This document shows, in pieces, positions 1 through 7,260 of a stretch of 44,184 nucleotides of DNA. Source of the stretch: an uncultured Clostridia bacterium. GTDB taxonomy: Bacteria > Bacillota > Clostridia > UBA1212 > SIG427. Position 1 is the stretch's first letter; every line of letters begins with the position of its first letter. The notes below the pieces were generated by a model that saw only the letters and a program-made list of their open reading frames with translations, did not search any database and was not told the origin of the DNA. The stretch spans positions 1-44,184 of the forward strand of contig CAMFNB010000009.1 in assembly GCA_945965275.1 (NCBI GenBank), read 5' to 3'. The position numbers and the translations under genes were made by a program.

Positions 1-2
1 TT

Positions 3-362
3 ATGCAGTTATCCCACAAGTACGAGGTAGAACGGTTGGAACTGAAAGCAAAGATAAAAACTCTCCGTCAAAAGCTTTCCGAGTGCGGACAATGCGAAAG
101 AGACCGTGAAACCTTTACCTCAGCAATCCGCAGGTTCATGAGAATGGACAAGCTGACCGCACCGCTTCTCAGGGAACTTATAGACCGCATGGATGTGTTT
201 GAAACAGAAGGTACAGGCAAAAGCAGAACCCAAAGAATTGTTATCTATTACCGCTTTGTCGGGTATGTGGAAATCCCCGAGGTATCTCAAAGACCTCGCA
301 TCAAAGCAGACACCCGCAAAGGCGTTGCCGTGGAGTATCTTACCGAGCCGCTGCCGGCATAA
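3..362 (+). CDS. Large serine recombinase, C-terminal part (partial at window edge)
   Basis: This is the last ~119 residues of a protein whose reading frame runs off the left edge; the first Met seen is probably internal. It opens with a charged coiled-coil-like stretch and continues into a C-terminal region resembling DUF4368 (LLRELIDRMDVFE, then the VIYYRFVGYVEIP strand pair). DUF4368 is typical of TnpX/TndX-type large serine recombinases that excise and insert Tn4451- or Tn5397-like elements. The catalytic N-terminal domain is outside the window. In such elements the recombinase gene usually lies at one end, so the element boundary is expected just past the stop codon, before the tRNA-Leu terminator. 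The assignment is by family resemblance only. Confidence 0.75.
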   Translation: MQLSHKYEVERLELKAKIKTLRQKLSECGQCERDRETFTSAIRRFMRMDKLTAPLLRELIDRMDVFETEGTGKSRTQRIVIYYRFVGYVEIPEVSQRPRIKADTRKGVAVEYLTEPLPA

Positions 363-367
363 CAAAA

Positions 368-388
368 GAGCAGGCTTTCCGCCTGCTC
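368..388. terminator. Hairpin after the recombinase gene
   Basis: Perfect 8-bp arms GAGCAGGC and GCCTGCTC enclose a 5-nt loop, starting six bases after the recombinase stop codon. A short T-run follows only in the minus direction (TTTTG). It could end recombinase transcription weakly, or act as a second terminator behind the tRNA-Leu unit. Confidence 0.5.
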
Positions 389-410
389 ATACATAAAACC
401 CTATCATGAT

Positions 411-455
411 AAAAAATCGAGTATTCATAAGTGAAATCTCTTATGAATACTCGAT
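411..455 (-). terminator. Intrinsic terminator of tRNA-Leu
   Basis: Perfect 16-bp arms (416-431 and 440-455) enclose an 8-nt loop and are followed on the minus strand by six T. The hairpin begins one base after the encoded CCA. Its stem closely resembles that of the terminator behind the second tRNA-Leu at 42434-42480. Confidence 0.9.
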
Positions 456-456
456 A

Positions 457-539
457 TGGTGCGAGTGATGGGACTTGAACCCATACGATCTCTCACGCGC
501 CCCTTAAACGCGCGCGTCTGCCGATTCCGCCACACTCGC
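457..539 (-). tRNA. tRNA-Leu, anticodon probably AAG
   Basis: This is an 83-nt type II tRNA with a 7-bp acceptor stem (GCGAGTG/CACTCGC), the Leu-type D arm GGCGGAATCGGCAGAC, a T arm with TTCAAGT, and CCA encoded at 459-457. Folding the anticodon stem as CGCGT/GCGCG gives the loop TTAAGGG, with U33, anticodon AAG and G37, reading CUU. The one-base shifted fold would give UAA but leaves a G-G mismatch and lacks the A37 expected for UAA. The gene has its own promoter and terminator. Confidence 0.88.
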
Positions 540-562
540 ATATTCCGCAAGGAACAGGAGTT

Positions 563-591
563 ATTATACAACGGTAAATCGCTGTTGTCAA
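563..591 (-). promoter_or_regulatory. Promoter of tRNA-Leu
   Basis: On the minus strand a consensus -35 TTGACA (591-586) and -10 TATAAT (568-563) are separated by exactly 17 nt. The start of the mature tRNA lies 23 nt downstream. This is one of the best matches to the housekeeping sigma consensus in the window. Confidence 0.9.
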
Positions 592-608
592 ACACTTTTT
601 TGTGTTTT

Positions 609-2258
609 TTACAGAATTCTTTTTATCTTGTTTGGCCAGAACTTTCCGAGCTTCGGAGCTATGTCTGTAACGATTTCTTTTGTCAGGCCGCCGATCATAA
701 TCATTGCCACAAAGTAAACAGCAACACATACAACTGCAGTTATTACGAATGCAACAAGAGTCATGAAGTAGCCTTCTGAAATCTTGTGAAGAAGCCAGTA
801 AATCGGGAATCCTATCATTACCATGAATACTGACGCAAGGCACGGTCTCCAGATGTTTCCGATAACTGAAATCTTAAGCTTTTCTTTTTTGTTGAGTACC
901 CAGAGATTGAGAAGGAACGGAACTAAGAAAGAAGCATAAGTTGAAATAACAGAACCGTAAATTTCAATGCCGGGGATTGCAATTAAAATATAGCTCAAAA
1001 CAATCTTAGTAACACCGCCTGCAAGCAGGAATAACGTCGATGTGAAAAGCTTGTTTACAGACTGAAGAATTGAGCTCTGCAAATGCACCGTACCCTGAAG
1101 GATGATGCTGAAGCAAAGAGCTGAAAGAAGAATATTGTTCGGTCCGTATCCGAGGAGCTTGAATATAGGCTGTGAGAACACGCCGAACGCCGCCATCATC
1201 GGAACGGCAATAATGTAGCAAAGTCTGTGACCCTCGTTTGCCTTGTCACTCTTTTCCTGAATTTTCTTCTGAACATGAAGAGCTGCCATGGCAGGAAGAA
1301 TACTTACACACATCGCGGAAATGATACTTGTAGGCACATTCAGAAGCTGTCTTGTCGAATACAAATCACCCTTCCATCCGAGAGCGGTATCCAAAGAAAG
1401 TCCGGCAACCTGAAGTCTCTTAAGAATCATTGAAGTATCAATAAGATCTCCGGCATACTGAATTGCAGTATTGATTACAATCGGAATACTGTAATAGAAA
1501 ATCTTCTTAAGGAGTGCCATTGTGTCGAGTTTCTTTTTTCTGACTTCTGTTGCAGGTGACATAACATCTTCCACTGTACCTGATTCAACATTGTCATCAT
1601 GAAGATACTTTTCACCGGCAAGTGATTTGTTTCTCTTCCAAACCATATATGCAAGAGAAACAGAAGCACCGGCAACCGTACCGATTGAATATCCCGCAAC
1701 TGCCCAAACAATGTCCACCTTAATCAGGATGGCAACCATAATGATTGAAACAACCATATTTGAAAGCTGATCAATAACCTGGCAAATGGCTGTCGGGTTC
1801 ATATTCTTATGGCCCTGGAAATATCCCTTGTATGAAGAAAGAATTGAGCATACAAGAATGGTCGGTGCAATAAACAGGATACCGGCCCATGATTTCGGAG
1901 AACCCATGGCATTTGCAATAGGCTTTGCCAGTACCGCCATAAGGACGGCAACCACAAGACCGATTCCGAACATTACTGTTCTTGCGAGTTTAAAAGCTCT
2001 CTCCGCGCCTCTCTCGTCCTTGTTTGAAAGAAGCTCCGAAACAAGCTTTGCAATTGCAACCGGAATGCCCGCTGTTGTAATTACATAAGCAAGCGCAAAT
2101 ACTTCGGCTGTTACAGAGTTGATACCGTAGTTGGTACTCGAACCCATCAGCTGACGTATTATCGGTATGAATATAAGAGAAAGGACTTTTACCGAAATAT
2201 TCGAGATTGAAAGTATGGTAAAACCTTTTCCCAGACTCTGCTGTTTTACTCTGGCCAT
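609..2258 (-). CDS. MOP-superfamily flippase of the MurJ/SpoVB (YtgP) type
   Basis: The 549-residue polytopic membrane protein opens with the charged N terminus and first helix typical of YtgP/SpoVB-like polysaccharide exporters (SISNISVKVLSLIFIPIIRQLMG) and has about 14 hydrophobic segments, with a hydrophilic loop near residues 215-245. Members of this MOP branch translocate lipid-linked cell-wall precursors such as lipid II; YtgP is the Bacillus MurJ equivalent and SpoVB a sporulation paralogue. The length is close to YtgP. The sequence alone does not separate a housekeeping MurJ from a SpoVB-type paralogue. The gene starts 3 bp after the htpG stop with a GGAGAG site inside htpG, so the two are probably co-transcribed. 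Confidence 0.85.
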   Translation of the reverse strand: MARVKQQSLGKGFTILSISNISVKVLSLIFIPIIRQLMGSSTNYGINSVTAEVFALAYVITTAGIPVAIAKLVSELLSNKDERGAERAFKLARTVMFGIGLVVAVLMAVLAKPIANAMGSPKSWAGILFIAPTILVCSILSSYKGYFQGHKNMNPTAICQVIDQLSNMVVSIIMVAILIKVDIVWAVAGYSIGTVAGASVSLAYMVWKRNKSLAGEKYLHDDNVESGTVEDVMSPATEVRKKKLDTMALLKKIFYYSIPIVINTAIQYAGDLIDTSMILKRLQVAGLSLDTALGWKGDLYSTRQLLNVPTSIISAMCVSILPAMAALHVQKKIQEKSDKANEGHRLCYIIAVPMMAAFGVFSQPIFKLLGYGPNNILLSALCFSIILQGTVHLQSSILQSVNKLFTSTLFLLAGGVTKIVLSYILIAIPGIEIYGSVISTYASFLVPFLLNLWVLNKKEKLKISVIGNIWRPCLASVFMVMIGFPIYWLLHKISEGYFMTLVAFVITAVVCVAVYFVAMIMIGGLTKEIVTDIAPKLGKFWPNKIKRIL

Positions 2259-2261
2259 TTA

Positions 2262-4151
2262 TTATTTCTCTCCGAATGCCTTATCAAGTATTTTACCGCT
2301 GCGTTCGATGAAGCCGATAAGTTCTTCTGCTGTCATGGGTGCATGTGCGAGTTTTGCAAGATCATAAATCTGAGAAACAGCAAGTTCTTTGTCTTCTTCA
2401 TTTGAAACATCAGCGAGATTTTTCACAAGTGCATTGCTGCTGTTAAGAACAAGAGTAATGTCATCATCTGTCGGAAGGCTGAAGCCGTCTCCGTACATGC
2501 GCATCATTTCCTTCATACGTCTGCTCTGCTCTGACAAAAGAATCATGGCAGGCATGTCAGACTTGAGACTCTCTGCTTTTACCGTAAGCTTTTCATTGTT
2601 TGCATATTTCTTAAATGCAGGAGCAAGATTTTCCGCAAGCTTCTCGTTTGCTTCGGTGTCGTCATTCTCGCCCTTAAGGCTGTCTGAAACCTCGGCATCG
2701 ACTCTCTGGAAAGTGAATTTGCTTGTGTTCTTGTATTCAAGAAGCTGCATGAAAGGAGTGTCAATCGGACCGTCCATGACAACCGGTTCGATTCCGGCAT
2801 CACGAAGGAGCTTCACATACTGTGCCTGCTGAGCCGGCGCATCAGTGTAATATATTTTATCCTTTGCGGTTTCTTTGTTTTTCTCAATATATTCTTCGAC
2901 TGTTGAATATGAGCCGTCCTCCTGCTTGAAGAGAATTACTTCCTTGATTCTGTCATAGAACTTCTCGTCCTTTAAGCAGCCGTACTTAACAAAAGGATTG
3001 ATGTCTTCCCAGTATTTGCAGTAATTCTCACGCTCTGTTTTGAAGAGTCCGCAGAGCTTGTCGCCTATCTTCTTTGTGATATGCTGAGAAATCTTGTTTA
3101 CGTATCCGTCATTCTGTAAAAAGCTTCTTGATACATTAAGCGGAAGATCAGGACAGTCAATCATGCCTTTCAGAAGAAGAAGGAACTCAGGAAGAATTTC
3201 CTTTACGTTGTCCGCAACAAATACCTGGTTATAGTAAACTTTGATTGTGCCTTCTAAAGAATCATACTTATCCTTCATCTTCGGGAAGTAGAGAATTCCC
3301 TTGAGGTTAAACGGATAGTCGATGTTGAGATGAATCCAGAAGAGAGGATCTGCCGTGTCAAAGAAAACTTCGTGGTAGAACTTTATGTATTCTTCGTCCG
3401 TGCAGTCTTTTACCGGTTTGAGCCAGAGAGGTGTTGTGTTGTTAAGGGGCTCGGGCTTTGATTCTTCCTTTGCCTCCTCGCCCTCCTCAGGTTTTTCCTC
3501 TTCCTTTTTCTCGTCTTCAATGTCGGTAAAATACAATTCAATCGGAAGGAAGCTGAAATACTTCAGTAAAATTTCCTTGAGTTTGAATTTGTCGAGGTAC
3601 TCTTTTGAGTCCTCTGAAATGTGCATTGTGATATATGTACCGCGCTCGTCAATGTCCGAACGCTCGATTGAATATTCTGTTCCCGACTCGCTTTCCCAGT
3701 GTACGGGTTCGGCGTCTTTCTGCCATGAAAGTGTATCGATTTCAACTTTGTCGGATACCATGAACGCAGAATAGAATCCAAGGCCGAAATGACCTATTAT
3801 CTGGGCGTCATCTGTCTTACCCTGGTACTTTTCCAGGAAATCTTTCGCGCCCGAAAATGCCACCTGATTGATGTATTTGAGCACTTCTTCTTCGGTCATG
3901 CCTATACCGTTATCGTGAACGGTGATTGTGCCTGCTTCTTTGTCAAGTGTTACTTCGATTTTGTAATTGTCTGTTCCTTCCGGTATTTCGGCTTCGCCTA
4001 CCGCAACAAGTTTTTTCAATTTGCTGATTGCGTCATTACCGTTCGAAACGATTTCTCTGATGAAAATATCTTTCTCTGAATAGAGCCATTTTTTGATAAT
4101 CGGAAACATATTTTCCGTGCTGATTTGTATAGATCCGTTTTTAGATTCCAA
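2262..4151 (-). CDS. htpG: HtpG, Hsp90-family chaperone
   Basis: The 629-residue protein has the N-terminal GHKL ATPase motifs of bacterial Hsp90: ENMFPIIKKWLYSEKDIFIREIVSNGNDAISKL, then DNGIGMT and GHFGLGFYSAFMVSDKVE. An acidic/Lys-rich linker lies near residues 210-230 and the middle and dimerisation domains follow. It is a cytosolic ATP-dependent chaperone for stress-damaged proteins. The start codon is TTG (revcomp of 4149-4151), 8 nt after GGAAG; no upstream ATG fits. A TATAAT (revcomp of 4193-4198) lies about 50 nt upstream without a good -35. The linker is unusually Glu-rich. Confidence 0.95.
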   Translation of the reverse strand: MESKNGSIQISTENMFPIIKKWLYSEKDIFIREIVSNGNDAISKLKKLVAVGEAEIPEGTDNYKIEVTLDKEAGTITVHDNGIGMTEEEVLKYINQVAFSGAKDFLEKYQGKTDDAQIIGHFGLGFYSAFMVSDKVEIDTLSWQKDAEPVHWESESGTEYSIERSDIDERGTYITMHISEDSKEYLDKFKLKEILLKYFSFLPIELYFTDIEDEKKEEEKPEEGEEAKEESKPEPLNNTTPLWLKPVKDCTDEEYIKFYHEVFFDTADPLFWIHLNIDYPFNLKGILYFPKMKDKYDSLEGTIKVYYNQVFVADNVKEILPEFLLLLKGMIDCPDLPLNVSRSFLQNDGYVNKISQHITKKIGDKLCGLFKTERENYCKYWEDINPFVKYGCLKDEKFYDRIKEVILFKQEDGSYSTVEEYIEKNKETAKDKIYYTDAPAQQAQYVKLLRDAGIEPVVMDGPIDTPFMQLLEYKNTSKFTFQRVDAEVSDSLKGENDDTEANEKLAENLAPAFKKYANNEKLTVKAESLKSDMPAMILLSEQSRRMKEMMRMYGDGFSLPTDDDITLVLNSSNALVKNLADVSNEEDKELAVSQIYDLAKLAHAPMTAEELIGFIERSGKILDKAFGEK

Positions 4152-4260
4152 CTTAATTACTTCCTTTCCAAATCTAAATCATAGTTAGGTTTATTATACT
4201 ACTTTTTGCGTTATATATCCATATTTCCGCTTATCGGCATATATTCAGAAAACATTTCAC

Positions 4261-4379
4261 TTCGCAAATTCAAAAAAATTCTAAATTTGCGAAATAAGCA
4301 CTTGCATTTCGCTTTACATGGAAATAAAATATCAGTATAAACTCATTTCGCAAATTCAAAAAAAATCAATTTTTGCGAA
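4261..4379 (+). promoter_or_regulatory. Promoter flanked by two operator-like dyads
   Basis: A promoter with -35 TTTACA (4313-4318), 17-nt spacer and -10 TATAAA (4336-4341) is bracketed by two copies of the same element. Each begins TTCGCAAATTCAAAAAAA and closes with TTTGCGAA. The upstream copy spans 4261-4293 (perfect 10-bp arms TTCGCAAATT/AATTTGCGAA) and the downstream copy 4347-4379. One copy lies upstream of -35 and the other over the transcribed leader, an arrangement typical of repressor binding or looping. No regulator gene of known type is adjacent, so the downstream ATPase itself or an unlinked factor could be the ligand. Confidence 0.7.
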
Positions 4380-4394
4380 CTGTCGGAGGATGTA

Positions 4395-5579
4395 ATGAAA
4401 ATAATTGAAAGAACTGCCTATTTGGAAGAACTGAGGCAGGTACGCGGAATACCGGATATTAAAGTAATCACCGGTCTTCGAAGATCCGGAAAATCTAAAC
4501 TGATGGACGTATACATTGATGAGTTGAAATCCGATGACTCAGTAAATACAGTAAGAATAAATCTGAATCTTAAAGATTTCGCTTCCCTTCGTGCTCCTGA
4601 CGAGTTATATAAGTATGTCAGGGAGCGATATGTGCCCGGAAAAGAAAACTTTTTGTTCATTGATGAAATACAGCAGTGCAGCGGATTTGAGGACGTAGTT
4701 AACAGTCTTCATGACGAAGAATCATTCGATATCTATATTACAGGTTCAAATGCATTTCTGATGTCCAGCGATCTTGCCACTCTGTTTCGCGGCCGCGTAT
4801 ACGAAATCAGTATGTATCCGTTTTCTTTTGCTGAATATATTACATATCACGGCACGAATAATATTCAGGACTCATTTGATGAGTATGTTAAAAAGGGCGG
4901 CTTGGCGGGATCTTACCTATATCGAAAACCCGAACAGGCACAGGCATATGTAAAAAATGTTTTCAGAGCCACAGTTGTCCGCGATATTATCGAAAAATAC
5001 AAGATAGAAAATGAAGATCTTCTCATAATGCTGGCAAATTTTCTGATGGACAATATCGGAAACAAGACCTCTGTCAGAAACATTGCAAATCGTCTCGAAT
5101 ACAAAACAAATGATAAAACAATAGGGAACTATTTAAATTATTTGTGCAAAGCTTTTATGTTTTATCCCTTCCAACGATATGACATTAAAGGAAAAAAATA
5201 TCTGGAAACGGAAAAGAAGTACTATCTTTCTGACACTTCTCTTCGCTTTGCCGAACTGGGTACAAAAACCCCTGACTGGGGAAGACTCTATGAGAATATT
5301 GTTGCAATAGAGCTTTTGAGACGTGGTTATGAGGTTTATGTCGGAGTCCTTTATAATAAGGAAGTGGATTTTGTGGCAATAAAGAACGGCAGCCGAACAT
5401 ATATTCAGGTAAGTGATAATATTTCTGACTCAGATACATTAAATCGGGAAATCTCTCCCTTACTGGAAATCAGGGATGCCTATCCTAAAATGGTTATTGC
5501 CAGAACCAGGCATGAAGAAACGCAAACTGACGGTGTCAGAATAATTGACATAGTTGAATGGCTCCTTAATGATATGTGA
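4395..5579 (+). CDS. AAA ATPase with C-terminal DUF4143 domain
   Basis: The 394-residue protein has an N-terminal AAA_14 ATPase with Walker A GLRRSGKSKL (residues ~27-36), Walker B LFIDEIQ (~90) and the sensor-like YITGSNAFLMSSDLATLFRGR. The C-terminal DUF4143 region carries a PD-(D/E)XK-like core (LYENIVAIELLRRGYEVY, then KEVDFVA and TYIQVS). These proteins are widespread in gut anaerobes; their function is unsettled and a nuclease-like or toxin-like role has been suggested only from the fold. The start is fixed by GGAGG 6 nt before ATG. It is a lone gene with a dedicated dyad-flanked promoter, suggesting tight control. Confidence 0.88.
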   Translation: MKIIERTAYLEELRQVRGIPDIKVITGLRRSGKSKLMDVYIDELKSDDSVNTVRINLNLKDFASLRAPDELYKYVRERYVPGKENFLFIDEIQQCSGFEDVVNSLHDEESFDIYITGSNAFLMSSDLATLFRGRVYEISMYPFSFAEYITYHGTNNIQDSFDEYVKKGGLAGSYLYRKPEQAQAYVKNVFRATVVRDIIEKYKIENEDLLIMLANFLMDNIGNKTSVRNIANRLEYKTNDKTIGNYLNYLCKAFMFYPFQRYDIKGKKYLETEKKYYLSDTSLRFAELGTKTPDWGRLYENIVAIELLRRGYEVYVGVLYNKEVDFVAIKNGSRTYIQVSDNISDSDTLNREISPLLEIRDAYPKMVIARTRHEETQTDGVRIIDIVEWLLNDM

Positions 5580-5633
5580 TTATTGCATAGTCGCTTTGTG
5601 TCTTACTCAGGCAGCTATATATCGAACAACAAT

Positions 5634-5662
5634 TTGCATTTTATCAATATATATGCTACAAT
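5634..5662 (+). promoter_or_regulatory. Promoter of lexA
   Basis: TTGCAT (5634-5639), a 17-nt spacer and TACAAT (5657-5662) precede lexA, with GAGAGGT 8 nt before its ATG. A CGAAC half-site at 5623-5627 just upstream of -35 resembles half of a Gram-positive LexA box (CGAAC..GTTCG), but the second half is not there, so autoregulation is not shown. Confidence 0.75.
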
Positions 5663-5692
5663 CATTCTATATTATTTTGAGAGGTAATAACC

Positions 5693-6331
5693 ATGGCACG
5701 TAAAGCGTCGAATGTTCTTACAGACAAACAGCAGGAAATACTTGAATGTATTGAAGAATATATGAGAGATCGCGGTTATCCGCCTTCAATCAGAGATATC
5801 TGCAAACAGGTGGGACTCAGTTCCTCCTCCACTGTATTCTCACATCTCAATGCTCTTGAAAAGAAGGGATATATCACAAGAGACGACGGAGCCATGAGAG
5901 GAATCCGAGTTGCCGCAAAGAGTAATGTAAATTCAGCATATATGGATCAGTCAGATGATGTTGTTGAAGTTCCGGTTATAGGAAAGGTTGCGGCAGGTAT
6001 GCCGATTCTCGCTACGGAAAATGTCGAAAGAACCTTCCCCGTTCCAAGTGACTTCGCTCCCGGTCAGGAAGTGTTCATGCTTAAGGTCAAGGGCGAAAGC
6101 ATGATTGAAATCGGAATCTTAGACGGTGACTATGTTCTCGTCCAGAGACAGAGCTCTGCAAGAGACGGCGATGTTATCGTAGCTCTCATCGGTGAAGAAG
6201 CAACAGTTAAGACCTACTACAAAGAACGTGACTGTTTCCGACTCCAGCCGGAAAACAGATACATGAAAGCAATCTATACTAAGGAACTTGTTGTTCTCGG
6301 TAAGGTTGTAGGTGTATTCAGAAAGATGTAA
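5693..6331 (+). CDS. lexA: LexA, SOS repressor
   Basis: The 212-residue protein has a winged-helix N terminus (YPPSIRDICKQVGLSSSSTVFSHLNALEKKGYI) and a C-terminal S24 self-cleavage domain. The cleavage bond is Ala101-Gly102 in VAAGMP; the catalytic dyad is Ser136 (GESMIE) and Lys173 (TVKTYY). It represses DNA-damage genes until RecA filaments trigger its autocleavage. One small departure is GESMIEIGILDGD, where most homologues have Asp or Asn after the Ile. The gene is transcribed towards the mismatch-repair operon, with a shared two-way terminator between them. Confidence 0.96.
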   Translation: MARKASNVLTDKQQEILECIEEYMRDRGYPPSIRDICKQVGLSSSSTVFSHLNALEKKGYITRDDGAMRGIRVAAKSNVNSAYMDQSDDVVEVPVIGKVAAGMPILATENVERTFPVPSDFAPGQEVFMLKVKGESMIEIGILDGDYVLVQRQSSARDGDVIVALIGEEATVKTYYKERDCFRLQPENRYMKAIYTKELVVLGKVVGVFRKM

Positions 6332-6382
6332 CAAAAAAACAAAAATCGAGCGGTGCTTTAAAGTTTTAAAGCACCGCTTTTA
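6332..6382. terminator. Bidirectional terminator between lexA and miaA
   Basis: Perfect 14-bp arms (6349-6362 and 6365-6378) are followed by TTTT on the plus strand, and by TTTTTG plus seven T nearby on the minus strand. It would serve both lexA (+) and the miaB-miaA operon (-). Confidence 0.88.
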
Positions 6383-6384
6383 GT

Positions 6385-7260
6385 TTACATTTCAACCCAT
6401 TCAACCCACGGCCACTTCCTTAGCCATGTCATCTGTCGTTTTGCATACTGTCTTGTGGCAACCTTTATTTTATCCGCCATTTCATCCCTGCTGATTTCAC
6501 CCGCAAGATACTGCATTGTCTCCCTGTATCCGATAGCCTGGAAAGCTGTTTTGGAAAGAGTTTTTCCCGCGTTGCTGCAATATTTCAAAAGCTCCTCCGT
6601 TTCTTCAACAAGGCCCTCTTTAATCATCATGTCCACGCGGAGATTGATTCTCTCCACAAGTCTTTCTCTGTCCATTTTTACCGCAATTACCTTTCCCTTG
6701 AAAAAAGGTTCAGAAGACTTGGACCTTGCGGCTCTTTCGATGTAAGTAAGTCCCGTCTTTTTGAATAATTCAACATATCTTATGATTCTTTTTTTGTTAT
6801 TAACGTGAGTGATTGCCGCAGCTTCCGGATCATTTTCTTTAAGAAAAGCGTAGAGTTCTTCCGCATCCCTGTTCTCAAGCTGTGCACGAAGCGCTACATC
6901 CTCTTCCTCTTCTTCGGCATACGAATAACCCTCAACTATTGAAGTCACATAAAGTCCCGTTCCTCCTACGAATATCGGAGTTTTTCCGCGTGACAGAATA
7001 TCTTTGTATACTGTCTCCGCCGCCTTACAGTAATCCGCAACACTGTACTCTTCCCAGGGCTCAACAAAATCCAGCATGTGATGAGGTACGGCAGCACGTT
7101 CTTCAGCAGTTGCCTTCGCCGTTCCTATGTCCATTTTTTTGTAAATCTGCATGGAATCACAGCAAATGATTTCGCCGTTTTGTTCAAGAGCTTTTTTGAT
7201 TGAGTAAGAAGTTTTTCCCGAAGCCGTAGGTCCGGTAATAATAAGAGGCTCGTAATCCAT
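6385..7260 (-). CDS. miaA: MiaA, tRNA dimethylallyltransferase
   Basis: The 291-residue protein has the P-loop GPTASGKTS at residues 9-17, followed by the family motif CDSMQIYKKMDIGTAK and VGGTGLYV. It transfers a dimethylallyl group to A37 of tRNAs reading UNN codons, making i6A. MiaB, encoded first in the same operon, then methylthiolates i6A to ms2i6A, so both steps are encoded together. Its ATG overlaps the mutL stop codon in a TAATG junction, implying translational coupling. It is the last gene of the operon. Confidence 0.96.
   Translation of the reverse strand: MDYEPLIITGPTASGKTSYSIKKALEQNGEIICCDSMQIYKKMDIGTAKATAEERAAVPHHMLDFVEPWEEYSVADYCKAAETVYKDILSRGKTPIFVGGTGLYVTSIVEGYSYAEEEEEDVALRAQLENRDAEELYAFLKENDPEAAAITHVNNKKRIIRYVELFKKTGLTYIERAARSKSSEPFFKGKVIAVKMDRERLVERINLRVDMMIKEGLVEETEELLKYCSNAGKTLSKTAFQAIGYRETMQYLAGEISRDEMADKIKVATRQYAKRQMTWLRKWPWVEWVEM

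Noticed and set aside
592-613. Hairpin AAACAC-T6-GTGTTT as the terminator of the flippase gene
   Set aside because: The stem is short and AT-rich, and no T-run follows on the minus strand.
5620-5640. LexA box in front of lexA
   Set aside because: Only one CGAAC half is present; the matching half is missing, so it is not listed as an operator.
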